NCBI GenBank assembly: GCA_008501785.1
Contig: QQUD01000227.1
Location: forward strand, 1-10,837
Direction: 5' to 3'
Origin: Chloroflexota bacterium
GTDB taxonomy: Bacteria > Chloroflexota > Anaerolineae > Promineifilales > Promineifilaceae
Length of the DNA stretch: 10,837 nucleotides
This document shows positions 1 through 5,738 of this stretch, one piece after another. A program made the translations under genes and the position numbers. The notes under the pieces are model-generated. The model had not been told where the DNA came from. It worked only from the letters and a program-made list of their open reading frames with translations, and did no database searches. The first letter of the stretch is position 1. Each line of letters begins with the position of its first letter.

Positions 1-10
1 ATAGGGAACT

Positions 11-77
11 TGTCATTCCCGCGCAGGCGGGAATCCATGACGTAGTCGAGTAGATTCCCGCCTGCGCGGGAATGACA
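11..77. repeat. Perfect 25-bp inverted repeat made of two dRS3-like units
   Basis: Bases 11-35 and 53-77 are perfect reverse complements (25 bp) around a 17-nt spacer. Each arm holds an ATTCCC-N8-GGGAAT core (15-34 and 54-73), so each arm can also fold alone. This core matches the published form of the Neisseria dRS3 repeat, and similar sequences occur in many bacterial genomes. It lies outside any credible gene. It is best read as a dispersed palindromic (REP/MITE-like) element. No transposase is nearby. Confidence 0.85.
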
Positions 78-250
78 GGGCCACATTTTGTAGTTTTCTA
101 TTACCTGATTATTTATTTAACTTCCATCACGCCTCATCGAAGGTGGCAAATTATCGTCTGTTCATTTGTCCCCACGATTTCTTGCTATACTCCGTGCAGG
201 TTGTCATGTTGCCAAATGAGGGGAAAAGTCGATACTATAGAGAGAGTTTT

Positions 251-293
251 GACGCGGAGCTACGCGGAGAAGACACAGAGATTCGCAGAGAGC
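251..293. repeat. GCGGAGA/CACAGAGA simple-sequence repeat
   Basis: This stretch is built from degenerate iterations of an 8-10 nt word of the type (A)CGCGGAG / CACAGAG / CGCAGAG. Similar purine-rich iterations are common between genes in environmental bacterial genomes. It sits directly upstream of the methyltransferase start, so a reading frame extended upstream through it is probably not real protein. Confidence 0.6.
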
Positions 294-905
294 ATGCAGC
301 TATTTTTAAAGGATAAGCTATTGTCAAATCATCCAGATGCGGTGAAATGGAATGATCGGTATCAGCAGGAAGGGGATCGTTGGCTAGCATCAAAGCCGCG
401 TAATTTGCTTATCGATTTTGCCGAATTGCTGCCCAAAACCGGGCTGGCGCTTGACGCAGCCGCAGGTGTTGCCATGCACGGTTTGTTCCTGGCCGAACGA
501 GGGTTACATGTGCTGGCGCTGGATATTTCTGAAGTTGGACTGCGGTTAGCGAAGCAGACTGCACGAGAAAAGGGAGTGCAGTTGGAAACGGCCGTTTGCA
601 ACCTCTCACACCTCTGGCTGCCCCCCAACACCTTTGATGTCATTGTCAACTTCCGCTTTCTAAAGCGATCGACCTTTCCCATCTACAAACAGGCGCTGTG
701 CCCTGGAGGTCTGCTCTTTTTCGAGACCTTTGTGCGCCCAGACACAAAAGAAGAACATCCACACTTTTTCCTTGATCCGGGCGAACTGTATGCCGGTTTT
801 GCTGATGATATGGAAGTGGTTCACCATGGCACAAAAGAGGTCAAGAGGTCGATTCGAGGACGGTTGAAAGCTGCCGAGCAGTTGATCGCACGTAAGCCAA
901 AGTAG
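294..905 (+). CDS. TehB-like class I SAM-dependent methyltransferase
   Basis: This 203-aa cytoplasmic protein has the Rossmann methyltransferase layout. An N-terminal KWNDRY segment (residues 18-23) is followed by motif I, LDAAAGVAMHGLFLAERG (53-70), the acidic LALDIS strand end (74-79), FDVIVNF (114-120) and ALCPGGLLFFETF (134-146). A C-terminal FFLDPGEL (158-165) is typical of the small TehB-like family. The substrate is unknown. Motif I is unusual: the family normally has a GxGRH-type glycine pair, here GVAMH, so SAM binding may be altered. The reading frame stays open to base 72, but that extension crosses a simple repeat. The ATG at 294 was chosen; a TTG at 321, preceded by AAGGA seven bases upstream, is a good alternative and gives an N-terminus closer to the family. 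The stop lies 4 bp from the stop of the convergent permease gene. One ACGGCCGT palindrome lies inside (588-595). Confidence 0.75.
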   Translation: MQLFLKDKLLSNHPDAVKWNDRYQQEGDRWLASKPRNLLIDFAELLPKTGLALDAAAGVAMHGLFLAERGLHVLALDISEVGLRLAKQTAREKGVQLETAVCNLSHLWLPPNTFDVIVNFRFLKRSTFPIYKQALCPGGLLFFETFVRPDTKEEHPHFFLDPGELYAGFADDMEVVHHGTKEVKRSIRGRLKAAEQLIARKPK

Positions 906-909
906 ATGG

Positions 910-2013
910 TTATGAATACGGCCGTTTCCGCGCCTCCCATCCCACTATCGCAAATAGCAGCACAACACATATGCTCACAACCAGCAGCGAGAGCCAAACA
1001 GAACGGCCGTTTGCCGTCGCGCCAGACGCCAATAAATTGACTACATAATGGGTAGGAATCCAACTAATAAGCTTTGCTGGCCCTTTTTCAAACCGCTCTG
1101 GTGACAAAATGGCAAACATTCCCGGCGTGTTCAGCAGCAAAATCAAAATGCCACCAATTGCTTGACTGCGCTGCCGTGACACAACACGCAATCCCAAGAG
1201 TAAACCAGCGCCAATGAAAAAGTGCATTCCGAGAAGGTAGGAAACGGCCGTAATTCCCCAATCCCCCTGCCAACCCTCATAAATCAAAACCAGCAGTGCC
1301 AACAACCCACCCGATACCATCAACCCCACCAATCCTTTGGCAATCAGGTAATCTGTCAGGCTGGCCGGTGAGGTCAACAGCGGATACAAAGCCGCCGTCT
1401 CTTTTTCTTCAACCATCATCTGTGGCAGCAGCGTTAAGCCAACCATCGACATGCTCAGTAACGAAAGAAACACAAAAAAGTATTGGGGAATGGTCATGTC
1501 CGGTGAAGTTTCACTGGTGGCAGGCAGGGTTTCCCAGGTCAACTCAGCAGGGAACGGCTGCGCCTGAAGCTGCCAAATCTGTTCGCGCAGCACGTTTTGC
1601 AGCGCAGCTCGCTGCTCGTTATCTGCTCTCTCGCTTAGATAGATTGTGAGCGGTGGTGCTTGTTGGTGAGAAACGGCCGTTTCCCACCCCACTGGCAGCA
1701 CAAAGCCACCGTCTGCATCTTCGAGAATGGTGTTGGTAACGGCCGTTTCCGACGCAACCGACAGCAGTTCCACACCCTCAACTTGCTGCAAATTTTGCAC
1801 CAACACAGATGGATTCGGAGCATATACCGCAATTCGCAGCACAGCCTCATCAGCAAACGTGGGAAAGATAAACCGCACAACCAGCGAAATAAACAGTGGA
1901 ATAAAAACAGACAACCACGAAGTAGGATGCTGTAAAAAATTCAGCCAATCCTTCTGCGTCAGTGACCAAATAATGCGCCATCGCTTGGGTCGTTTGACTA
2001 CCGGCTCATCCAT
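910..2013 (-). CDS. ABC-2 type transporter permease
   Basis: This 367-aa integral membrane protein has the NatB/YhaP-like ABC-2 permease arrangement. One transmembrane segment lies near residues 31-49, followed by an extracytoplasmic domain of about 130 residues, then about five hydrophobic helices to the C-terminus. The cytoplasmic loop after the second helix carries VEEKETAALYPLLTSPAS, matching the EKxT...LLxxP signature of these permeases. The start is the ATG at 2013 (MDEPVV). An 18-codon upstream extension would begin inside a palindromic repeat and is rejected. The ribosome-binding site is weak (AGGG about 10 nt upstream). It follows the small membrane protein by 65 bp and the ABC/LytTR protein, so it is probably the membrane partner of that module. 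The transported substrate cannot be predicted. The gene contains five ACGGCCGT palindromes; one forms its C-terminal KRPYS tail. Confidence 0.85.
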   Translation of the reverse strand: MDEPVVKRPKRWRIIWSLTQKDWLNFLQHPTSWLSVFIPLFISLVVRFIFPTFADEAVLRIAVYAPNPSVLVQNLQQVEGVELLSVASETAVTNTILEDADGGFVLPVGWETAVSHQQAPPLTIYLSERADNEQRAALQNVLREQIWQLQAQPFPAELTWETLPATSETSPDMTIPQYFFVFLSLLSMSMVGLTLLPQMMVEEKETAALYPLLTSPASLTDYLIAKGLVGLMVSGGLLALLVLIYEGWQGDWGITAVSYLLGMHFFIGAGLLLGLRVVSRQRSQAIGGILILLLNTPGMFAILSPERFEKGPAKLISWIPTHYVVNLLASGATANGRSVWLSLLVVSICVVLLFAIVGWEARKRPYS

Positions 2014-2035
2014 TTTGATTCTACCCTTTTCTATC

Positions 2036-2069
2036 AGGTGCGACGCACTTCGGAAAGTGCATCGCACCT
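2036..2069. repeat. Palindromic hairpin element, 15-bp arms
   Basis: Arms 2036-2050 and 2055-2069 (AGGTGCGACGCACTT and AAGTGCATCGCACCT) pair with one mismatch around a CGGA tetraloop. It fills the 65-bp gap between the small membrane protein and the permease on the minus strand. It has no T-tract on either side, so it is not a convincing terminator. It looks like a short dispersed palindromic repeat and may act as an intercistronic mRNA stem. Confidence 0.75.
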
Positions 2070-2078
2070 AACCAATTG

Positions 2079-2279
2079 TTATGAAACTGTTCCAGGTTCT
2101 GCCACCATTCCACGCCAATGCAAAATACCATTCGCTAAGAAAGCTCCAGCAGCCATGCCAGAGAAAAACAGTCGAATCATATCGGCCGTTCCCACACTAT
2201 CCTCACTAAAAACCATTAAACCAACGGCACCAAACACAACTGCCAGCATCAAATACATAATGACGCGATTTTTATTCAT
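2079..2279 (-). CDS. Small two-helix membrane protein of the ABC/LytTR module
   Basis: This is a 66-aa protein with two hydrophobic segments, about residues 6-24 (VIMYLMLAVVFGAVGLMVF) and 34-55 (MIRLFFSGMAAGAFLANGILHW). A short acidic linker joins them and the C-terminal tail is polar. A clear AGGAG (complement of 2286-2290) stands 6 nt before the ATG, which supports real translation. It lies between the ABC/LytTR gene and the permease gene on the same strand, so it may be an accessory subunit or regulator of that transporter. I recognise no family. A near-match to the window's iterated palindrome (TCGGCCGT, 2182-2189) lies inside it. Confidence 0.7.
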   Translation of the reverse strand: MNKNRVIMYLMLAVVFGAVGLMVFSEDSVGTADMIRLFFSGMAAGAFLANGILHWRGMVAEPGTVS

Positions 2280-2306
2280 TGTACACTCCTCAAATTTATA
2301 AAGTAT

Positions 2307-2334
2307 TTGTGGCGAATCGAGTGATTCGCTGCAA
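2307..2334. repeat. Imperfect palindrome around GCGAATC-GAGT-GATTCGC
   Basis: Bases 2312-2318 and 2323-2329 form a perfect 7-bp stem (GCGAATC/GATTCGC) with a GAGT loop. Outer TTG/CAA pairs (2307-2309, 2332-2334) are separated from it by TG/TG mismatches. It lies upstream of the small membrane protein gene. The GGCGAATC/GATTCGC words resemble those in the 96-bp tandem repeat near 10.3 kb, so it may be a degraded relative. Confidence 0.55.
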
Positions 2335-2394
2335 TTACCTTAACAAAATGAGAGCGCAATCGCATTAAAAACGGGCTGACAGGCGCATGTGAGC

Positions 2395-2425
2395 GTTGAA
2401 TGGCTGCAAATGCGGGTTGAATGGC
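2395..2425. promoter_or_regulatory. Two exact 10-bp direct repeats one 21-bp step apart
   Basis: GTTGAATGGC occurs at 2395-2404 and again at 2416-2425, so the copies lie 21 bp apart, on the same face of the helix. They sit between the ABC/LytTR stop codon and the small membrane protein gene. LytTR-domain regulators typically bind pairs of ~9-bp direct repeats with a 12-13 bp spacer that contain a GTT core. The geometry and core fit loosely, but the flanking bases match the published consensus only partly. It is a candidate site only. Confidence 0.3.
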
Positions 2426-2429
2426 GCTG

Positions 2430-3428
2430 TTAATAATCCAACAGATCGCGCAGTTCTTTAGCCGCCCCTTTACTCAACGGCACTTCAATCGTATCTGATC
2501 CATTTTCCAAAATTAAAGTAAAGCTGTTTCTCGTGTAGCTGATAATCTCTTTTAAATATTGCAGGTTCACTAAAAAGCTGCGATGTGTGCGAAAGAACCC
2601 GCTGCGTGCCAGTCGTTTTTCGACGTCGCTCAAGGTGAGATGTGTGGGAATACGGCCGTTTTCCGTCACCAACAGCGTCTGCCCATCCTCAGCCATTGCA
2701 TACAAAATATGAACCGGATTGATCAGCGCAACCTTGCCCTCTAATTTTGCAGGAATCCGAAACAGCGTCTGCTCCTGGGGACGGCGCTCATCAGCCGCGT
2801 ACCATTGCACTGGCTTCCCCTTTTCCATGATCACAATTTGGTGAGACAAACGCACAATGTCAGCCGATTCGTGGGCAATTACCAAAACAGCCTTGCCTTT
2901 AGCAGCGATTTCTGTCACCAAACGGATGATCCAGGTAACTGCCGTTTCATCACACTCCAAAAAAGGGTCTACCAGCAGCAGCACATCTGGTTGGTGCAGC
3001 AAAGCTCGTCCCAGCGCCAGCCGCCGTGCTAACCCTGGCGACAGCACATCCACCCGCGTATGCATTCGGTCTGTCAAGCCAACCCGCACCAGCACATTTT
3101 CCACAGCCGTTGCAGGCAAACCATATAGTTCCGCATACAGTTTCAGATTTTGACGCACGGTTAAGCGCATATACAAACCGTTTTGTGTGGGGAGGATGCC
3201 AACTTTTTGGGCAAAGTGGTGAGGTTGCAATACCGGATTGTGTCCGGCAAGGGACACGCTTCCCGCCGTTGGTTGTGACTTGCCAGTTAACAAGTCAAGA
3301 AATGCTTGTTTGTGTGGGCCAGTGAGGCCGGTAACGGCCGTTATCTCCCCAGCTCCCACCCGCAAAGCATCAATATCAATCAAGGTTGTCTGCTCAACAA
3401 CCTTCTGTAGATGCGTCAGTTCAATCAT
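2430..3428 (-). CDS. ABC ATPase-like domain fused to a LytTR DNA-binding domain
   Basis: This is a 332-aa cytoplasmic protein. Residues 1-225 follow the ABC ATPase fold closely, but the catalytic motifs are eroded. Walker A (34-41) is GLTGPHKQ, where GxxGxGK[ST] is usual. The signature (129-133) is LSPGL instead of LSGGQ/M. The Walker B region (149-156) is VLLLVDPF, so without gaps the Asp-Glu pair becomes Val-Asp. The expected Q-loop Gln is Thr81. The D-loop Asp (160) and switch His (186) remain. Residues 233-332 form a canonical LytTR domain, with FFRTHRSFLVNLQYLKEI (278-295) and SFTLILENG (302-310). Inference: a membrane-associated transcription regulator that may bind but not hydrolyse nucleotide, paired with the small membrane protein and permease downstream. 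No clear Shine-Dalgarno precedes the ATG; a TATAAT box lies about 25 bases upstream. It may still be a weak ATPase. Confidence 0.85.
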   Translation of the reverse strand: MIELTHLQKVVEQTTLIDIDALRVGAGEITAVTGLTGPHKQAFLDLLTGKSQPTAGSVSLAGHNPVLQPHHFAQKVGILPTQNGLYMRLTVRQNLKLYAELYGLPATAVENVLVRVGLTDRMHTRVDVLSPGLARRLALGRALLHQPDVLLLVDPFLECDETAVTWIIRLVTEIAAKGKAVLVIAHESADIVRLSHQIVIMEKGKPVQWYAADERRPQEQTLFRIPAKLEGKVALINPVHILYAMAEDGQTLLVTENGRIPTHLTLSDVEKRLARSGFFRTHRSFLVNLQYLKEIISYTRNSFTLILENGSDTIEVPLSKGAAKELRDLLDY

Positions 3429-3452
3429 TGCGCTAATTGTAACAAAAAAACA

Positions 3453-3458
3453 ATTATA
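3453..3458 (-). promoter_or_regulatory. -10 box (TATAAT) of the ABC/LytTR gene
   Basis: The minus strand reads TATAAT here, 24 bases before the ATG of the ABC/LytTR gene, which gives a leader of roughly 15-20 nt. No good -35 hexamer is seen. Three GTTACA words surround it: two in minus-strand orientation (3438-3443 and 3463-3468, 25 bp apart) and one in plus orientation (3484-3489). They could be an operator, possibly for autoregulation through the LytTR domain. Confidence 0.45.
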
Positions 3459-3490
3459 GAGGTGTAACTTCCTGGCCTATGCTGTTACAT

Positions 3491-3518
3491 AAAAAGCCCC
3501 CAGCAGCTTGCTGGGGGC
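3491..3518 (-). terminator. Rho-independent terminator of the repeat-protein gene
   Basis: GCCCCCAGCA (3496-3505) and TGCTGGGGGC (3509-3518) form a perfect 10-bp GC-rich stem with a GCT loop. On the minus strand it is followed by TTTTT (3495-3491). It lies 60 bases after the stop of the secreted repeat protein. It separates that gene from the ABC/LytTR promoter. Confidence 0.9.
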
Positions 3519-3577
3519 ATAAAATCATATTCCTTTTGAGCGTGAAAGCTCACTTAAAATTCAATCAATCAAAGACA

Positions 3578-4672
3578 TTACGGACAAACATCCGCCGTAG
3601 TGTTGTAGAACCAGTTATACGCATAGTAGGGCTGTGCATGTGCTGTCGAAGCACGCAGCGCAATCTTGTATGATCCTTTGAGATGAGCTGGAATCGTAAA
3701 GGTTTGCGCTGACATACTGCCATCTCCCGAATCAAATATACCGACGACGGATCCCCCGATGCCGCGTGAATACATGGGTCCCATCGTCACAGTAAACGTT
3801 TGGTTGGCAGGGAAATTGCTTGTCACAAACGTGACAGAATCATCACGTACCACAGAACACATTTTAATGGTGGGAATGCCTGTATAAATACCGCCAGTTC
3901 CCGTGTTTCCTGGGGTTGTTGGGGATGGCGATGGTGCTGGTGTCGGTGCAGTAGCTGTATTGTTGTAGAACCAATTGTAGCTGAAATAGGGATTCACGTG
4001 CGCTGTTGTGGCACGGATCGAGATACGTGCATTTCCTTTTAAGGTAGCAGGAATATCAAACGTTTTGGTAAGTGACCCGCCTGTGCCTGAATCAAATGTG
4101 CCAACATTTGTGCCACCAATGCCACGTGTAAACATTGGCCCCATCGTGACTGTAAATGTTTGATTGGGTGGGTAATTGTGCGTCGTAAATGTCACGGATT
4201 TATCCATCTCGACTGAGTCGATGGTGATGGTGGGAATGCCTCCCTGGCCGCCTGTGCCTAGGATTGGACCAGTGCCGGTTGTGTTGTTGTAAAACCAGTT
4301 ATAGCTGTAATAGCCGCCATATCCATCCAAACGAATTGAGATTTGATACCGGCCTTTCAACGATTCTGGGATGGTATATGTCTCAGTAAAGGTGCTGCTT
4401 GCGGGTGTGGTGGTTCCAACAACGACGCCACCGACGCCGAGTGTACCCATTTCGCCCATGCGTACGGTAAAGCTGGTGCCAACGGGGAAGTTGTAACCGT
4501 AAACGGTTACGGTTTGATCGGCCGCAACGCCTTGGATGTTGATAATAGGAATGGGAACAGAATTTGAACTGGCTGTTCCAGCGCTAAATAAAAGTGCTAA
4601 CAAGATCATTGCTAACAATAACCCTGCACGTTTGAGGGTAAACGGCCGTTTCATCTTCATTGCAGGAACCAT
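3578..4672 (-). CDS. Secreted protein with three ~93-residue YNWFYN repeats
   Basis: This 364-aa protein has a signal peptide: basic residues 6-15, a hydrophobic core (about 16-31) and a small-residue stretch (AGTASS, 31-36). The rest is three tandem repeats, about residues 40-131, 146-239 and 265-358. Each opens with a P-I-I/T-I strand, carries F-P-x-N/G-x-x-FTV-x-MG and GGxxVG, then IPxxLKG, and ends in YNWFYNNT. Low-complexity linkers join them (Gly-rich 136-145; Thr/Pro/Ser-rich 240-262). The repeat length and alternating polarity suggest beta-sandwich modules, so an extracellular adhesin or surface-layer role is possible. Cys272 and Cys363 bracket only the third repeat and could form a disulfide. 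The ATG at 4672 was chosen because GGAGG (4682-4678) precedes it by 5 nt; an upstream in-frame ATG at 4717 has no such site. An intrinsic terminator follows. The single ACGGCCGT lies in the signal peptide. I know no experimentally characterised homologue. Confidence 0.8.
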   Translation of the reverse strand: MVPAMKMKRPFTLKRAGLLLAMILLALLFSAGTASSNSVPIPIINIQGVAADQTVTVYGYNFPVGTSFTVRMGEMGTLGVGGVVVGTTTPASSTFTETYTIPESLKGRYQISIRLDGYGGYYSYNWFYNNTTGTGPILGTGGQGGIPTITIDSVEMDKSVTFTTHNYPPNQTFTVTMGPMFTRGIGGTNVGTFDSGTGGSLTKTFDIPATLKGNARISIRATTAHVNPYFSYNWFYNNTATAPTPAPSPSPTTPGNTGTGGIYTGIPTIKMCSVVRDDSVTFVTSNFPANQTFTVTMGPMYSRGIGGSVVGIFDSGDGSMSAQTFTIPAHLKGSYKIALRASTAHAQPYYAYNWFYNTTADVCP

Positions 4673-4808
4673 ATAAGCCTCCTTATGTAGGTGGGAATGA
4701 GGAAGAGAGATATACAAATTACAAATTACCGGATAAAAAGAAAGGTGCTACACGTTGAAACCGGTGTGTGAAAGGGATTCTTCCTTTACTCGTTATGTTG
4801 ATTAACGC

Positions 4809-4814
4809 ATTATA
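4809..4814 (-). promoter_or_regulatory. -10 box (TATAAT) upstream of the secreted repeat protein
   Basis: The minus strand reads GTTATAATGCG here. If this is the promoter, the transcript has a leader of about 125-130 nt before the ATG at 4672, long for a bacterial mRNA. The -35 region is not convincing. I see no known riboswitch in the leader. Confidence 0.4.
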
Positions 4815-4876
4815 ACGAAAAAAGGACCACCAATTCTATAGAACAGATGTTTTCGGTTTTGTTGGGGAAATTTATC

Positions 4877-4923
4877 AAAAAGACGGTGGAGATGGATTGT
4901 TGAGAATCGTCTAATCTCCACCG
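4877..4923 (-). terminator. Rho-independent terminator of the V4R gene
   Basis: CGGTGGAGAT (4884-4893) pairs perfectly with ATCTCCACCG (4914-4923). An inner GATT/AATC pair extends the stem. On the minus strand the stem is followed by TCTTTTT (complement of 4877-4881 and neighbours). It begins 13 bases after the V4R-protein stop codon. Confidence 0.85.
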
Positions 4924-4935
4924 CCTCGTTTCTAT

Positions 4936-5571
4936 TTAGCGAGGTTCTTTATCAATCGTAATACTGCCAGTTTCATGTCCCATTGCCTGACAATGCGTGG
5001 GCGTGATGTTGTAACGGGCATTTTTATCGACAAAACTTTCAATAGCACCTTTCAAAACACCAACAGCCAGATGACAAACCGGCTTATCAGATGTGCGTCC
5101 GGTACACATTGGGCATACATGAATTTTCCAATACCAGCCATTTTCATCTTCTTCAACTGAGACTTTTTGGTCGCTGACTGCATTAAAAAACTTAGCAAAA
5201 AATTCAAGGCCAAGGCTCATGCGTCGATTTACAGAGCCAATCGTCAACGCTGCACGCGCTGCGGCAGCTACTTTACCAAAGCGTGCAATGCCATCGTGCA
5301 ATGTTTTTGCACCGGCACGAATCGCAAATGCCCGCGCCCCACGTTCCCCATACATATCCCAATATGCTTGTTGGAGTTTCCCAATGTCCTCAAAGGAAAA
5401 CTCTTTATTCATATTATCTGCGGGGTAGTTACCAATATATTGTTGCAAGCCAGCCATATTTAACAGGGCTTTGACGGCATTCTCACCAACAATCTCTTCT
5501 GTTGACTCCAACATGATGCGCGGCCATCGGTTTGGGTAAAAGCAATCTTCATTTTTTTTGCCTGAACTCAT
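4936..5571 (-). CDS. V4R-domain (small-molecule-binding) protein
   Basis: This is a 211-aa soluble protein. The C-terminal ~70 residues resemble a V4R (4-vinyl reductase) domain, the ligand-binding domain also found in XylR/DmpR-type sensors and BchJ-related proteins. It has a CPMC pair (153-156), VCHLAVGVLKGAIESF (165-180) and THCQAMGHETGSI (192-204). The four cysteines 153, 156, 166 and 194, with nearby histidines, could bind a metal. The N-terminal ~120 residues are helical and carry no motif I recognise. The ATG at 5571 was chosen because GGAGG (5581-5577) precedes it by 5 nt; an ATG five codons upstream lacks this. It is monocistronic, with its own terminator. Unlike most genes here it contains no ACGGCCGT palindrome. 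The ligand is unknown; a sensor or hydrophobic-ligand carrier is an inference. Confidence 0.65.
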   Translation of the reverse strand: MSSGKKNEDCFYPNRWPRIMLESTEEIVGENAVKALLNMAGLQQYIGNYPADNMNKEFSFEDIGKLQQAYWDMYGERGARAFAIRAGAKTLHDGIARFGKVAAAARAALTIGSVNRRMSLGLEFFAKFFNAVSDQKVSVEEDENGWYWKIHVCPMCTGRTSDKPVCHLAVGVLKGAIESFVDKNARYNITPTHCQAMGHETGSITIDKEPR

Positions 5572-5738
5572 CTTTGCCTCCAACAACTATCAATCGATGA
5601 TTCCAAAATCGGAGCATAAATTGTACCCTGAATTTTTGTATCTTGCGATGTACGACGGTACAAGAAATGTTAAATTTTTGCAAGAGGAATTTAGATTAAT
5701 TTCATGATCTTCCTTGAAGCTGGCTAGAAGTCATTGTT

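Noticed and set aside
72..293. N-terminal extension of the methyltransferase frame back to base 72
   Set aside because: It runs through an AT-rich region and a GCGGAGA simple repeat, has no family similarity, and begins inside the 25-bp inverted repeat.
2014..2067. 18-codon upstream extension of the permease
   Set aside because: It starts inside the hairpin element at 2036-2069, and the peptide is just the translated repeat.
4673..4802. Riboswitch in the leader of the secreted repeat protein
   Set aside because: Only weak short pairings (such as ACCGG/CCGGT) are seen and no known aptamer core is recognisable.
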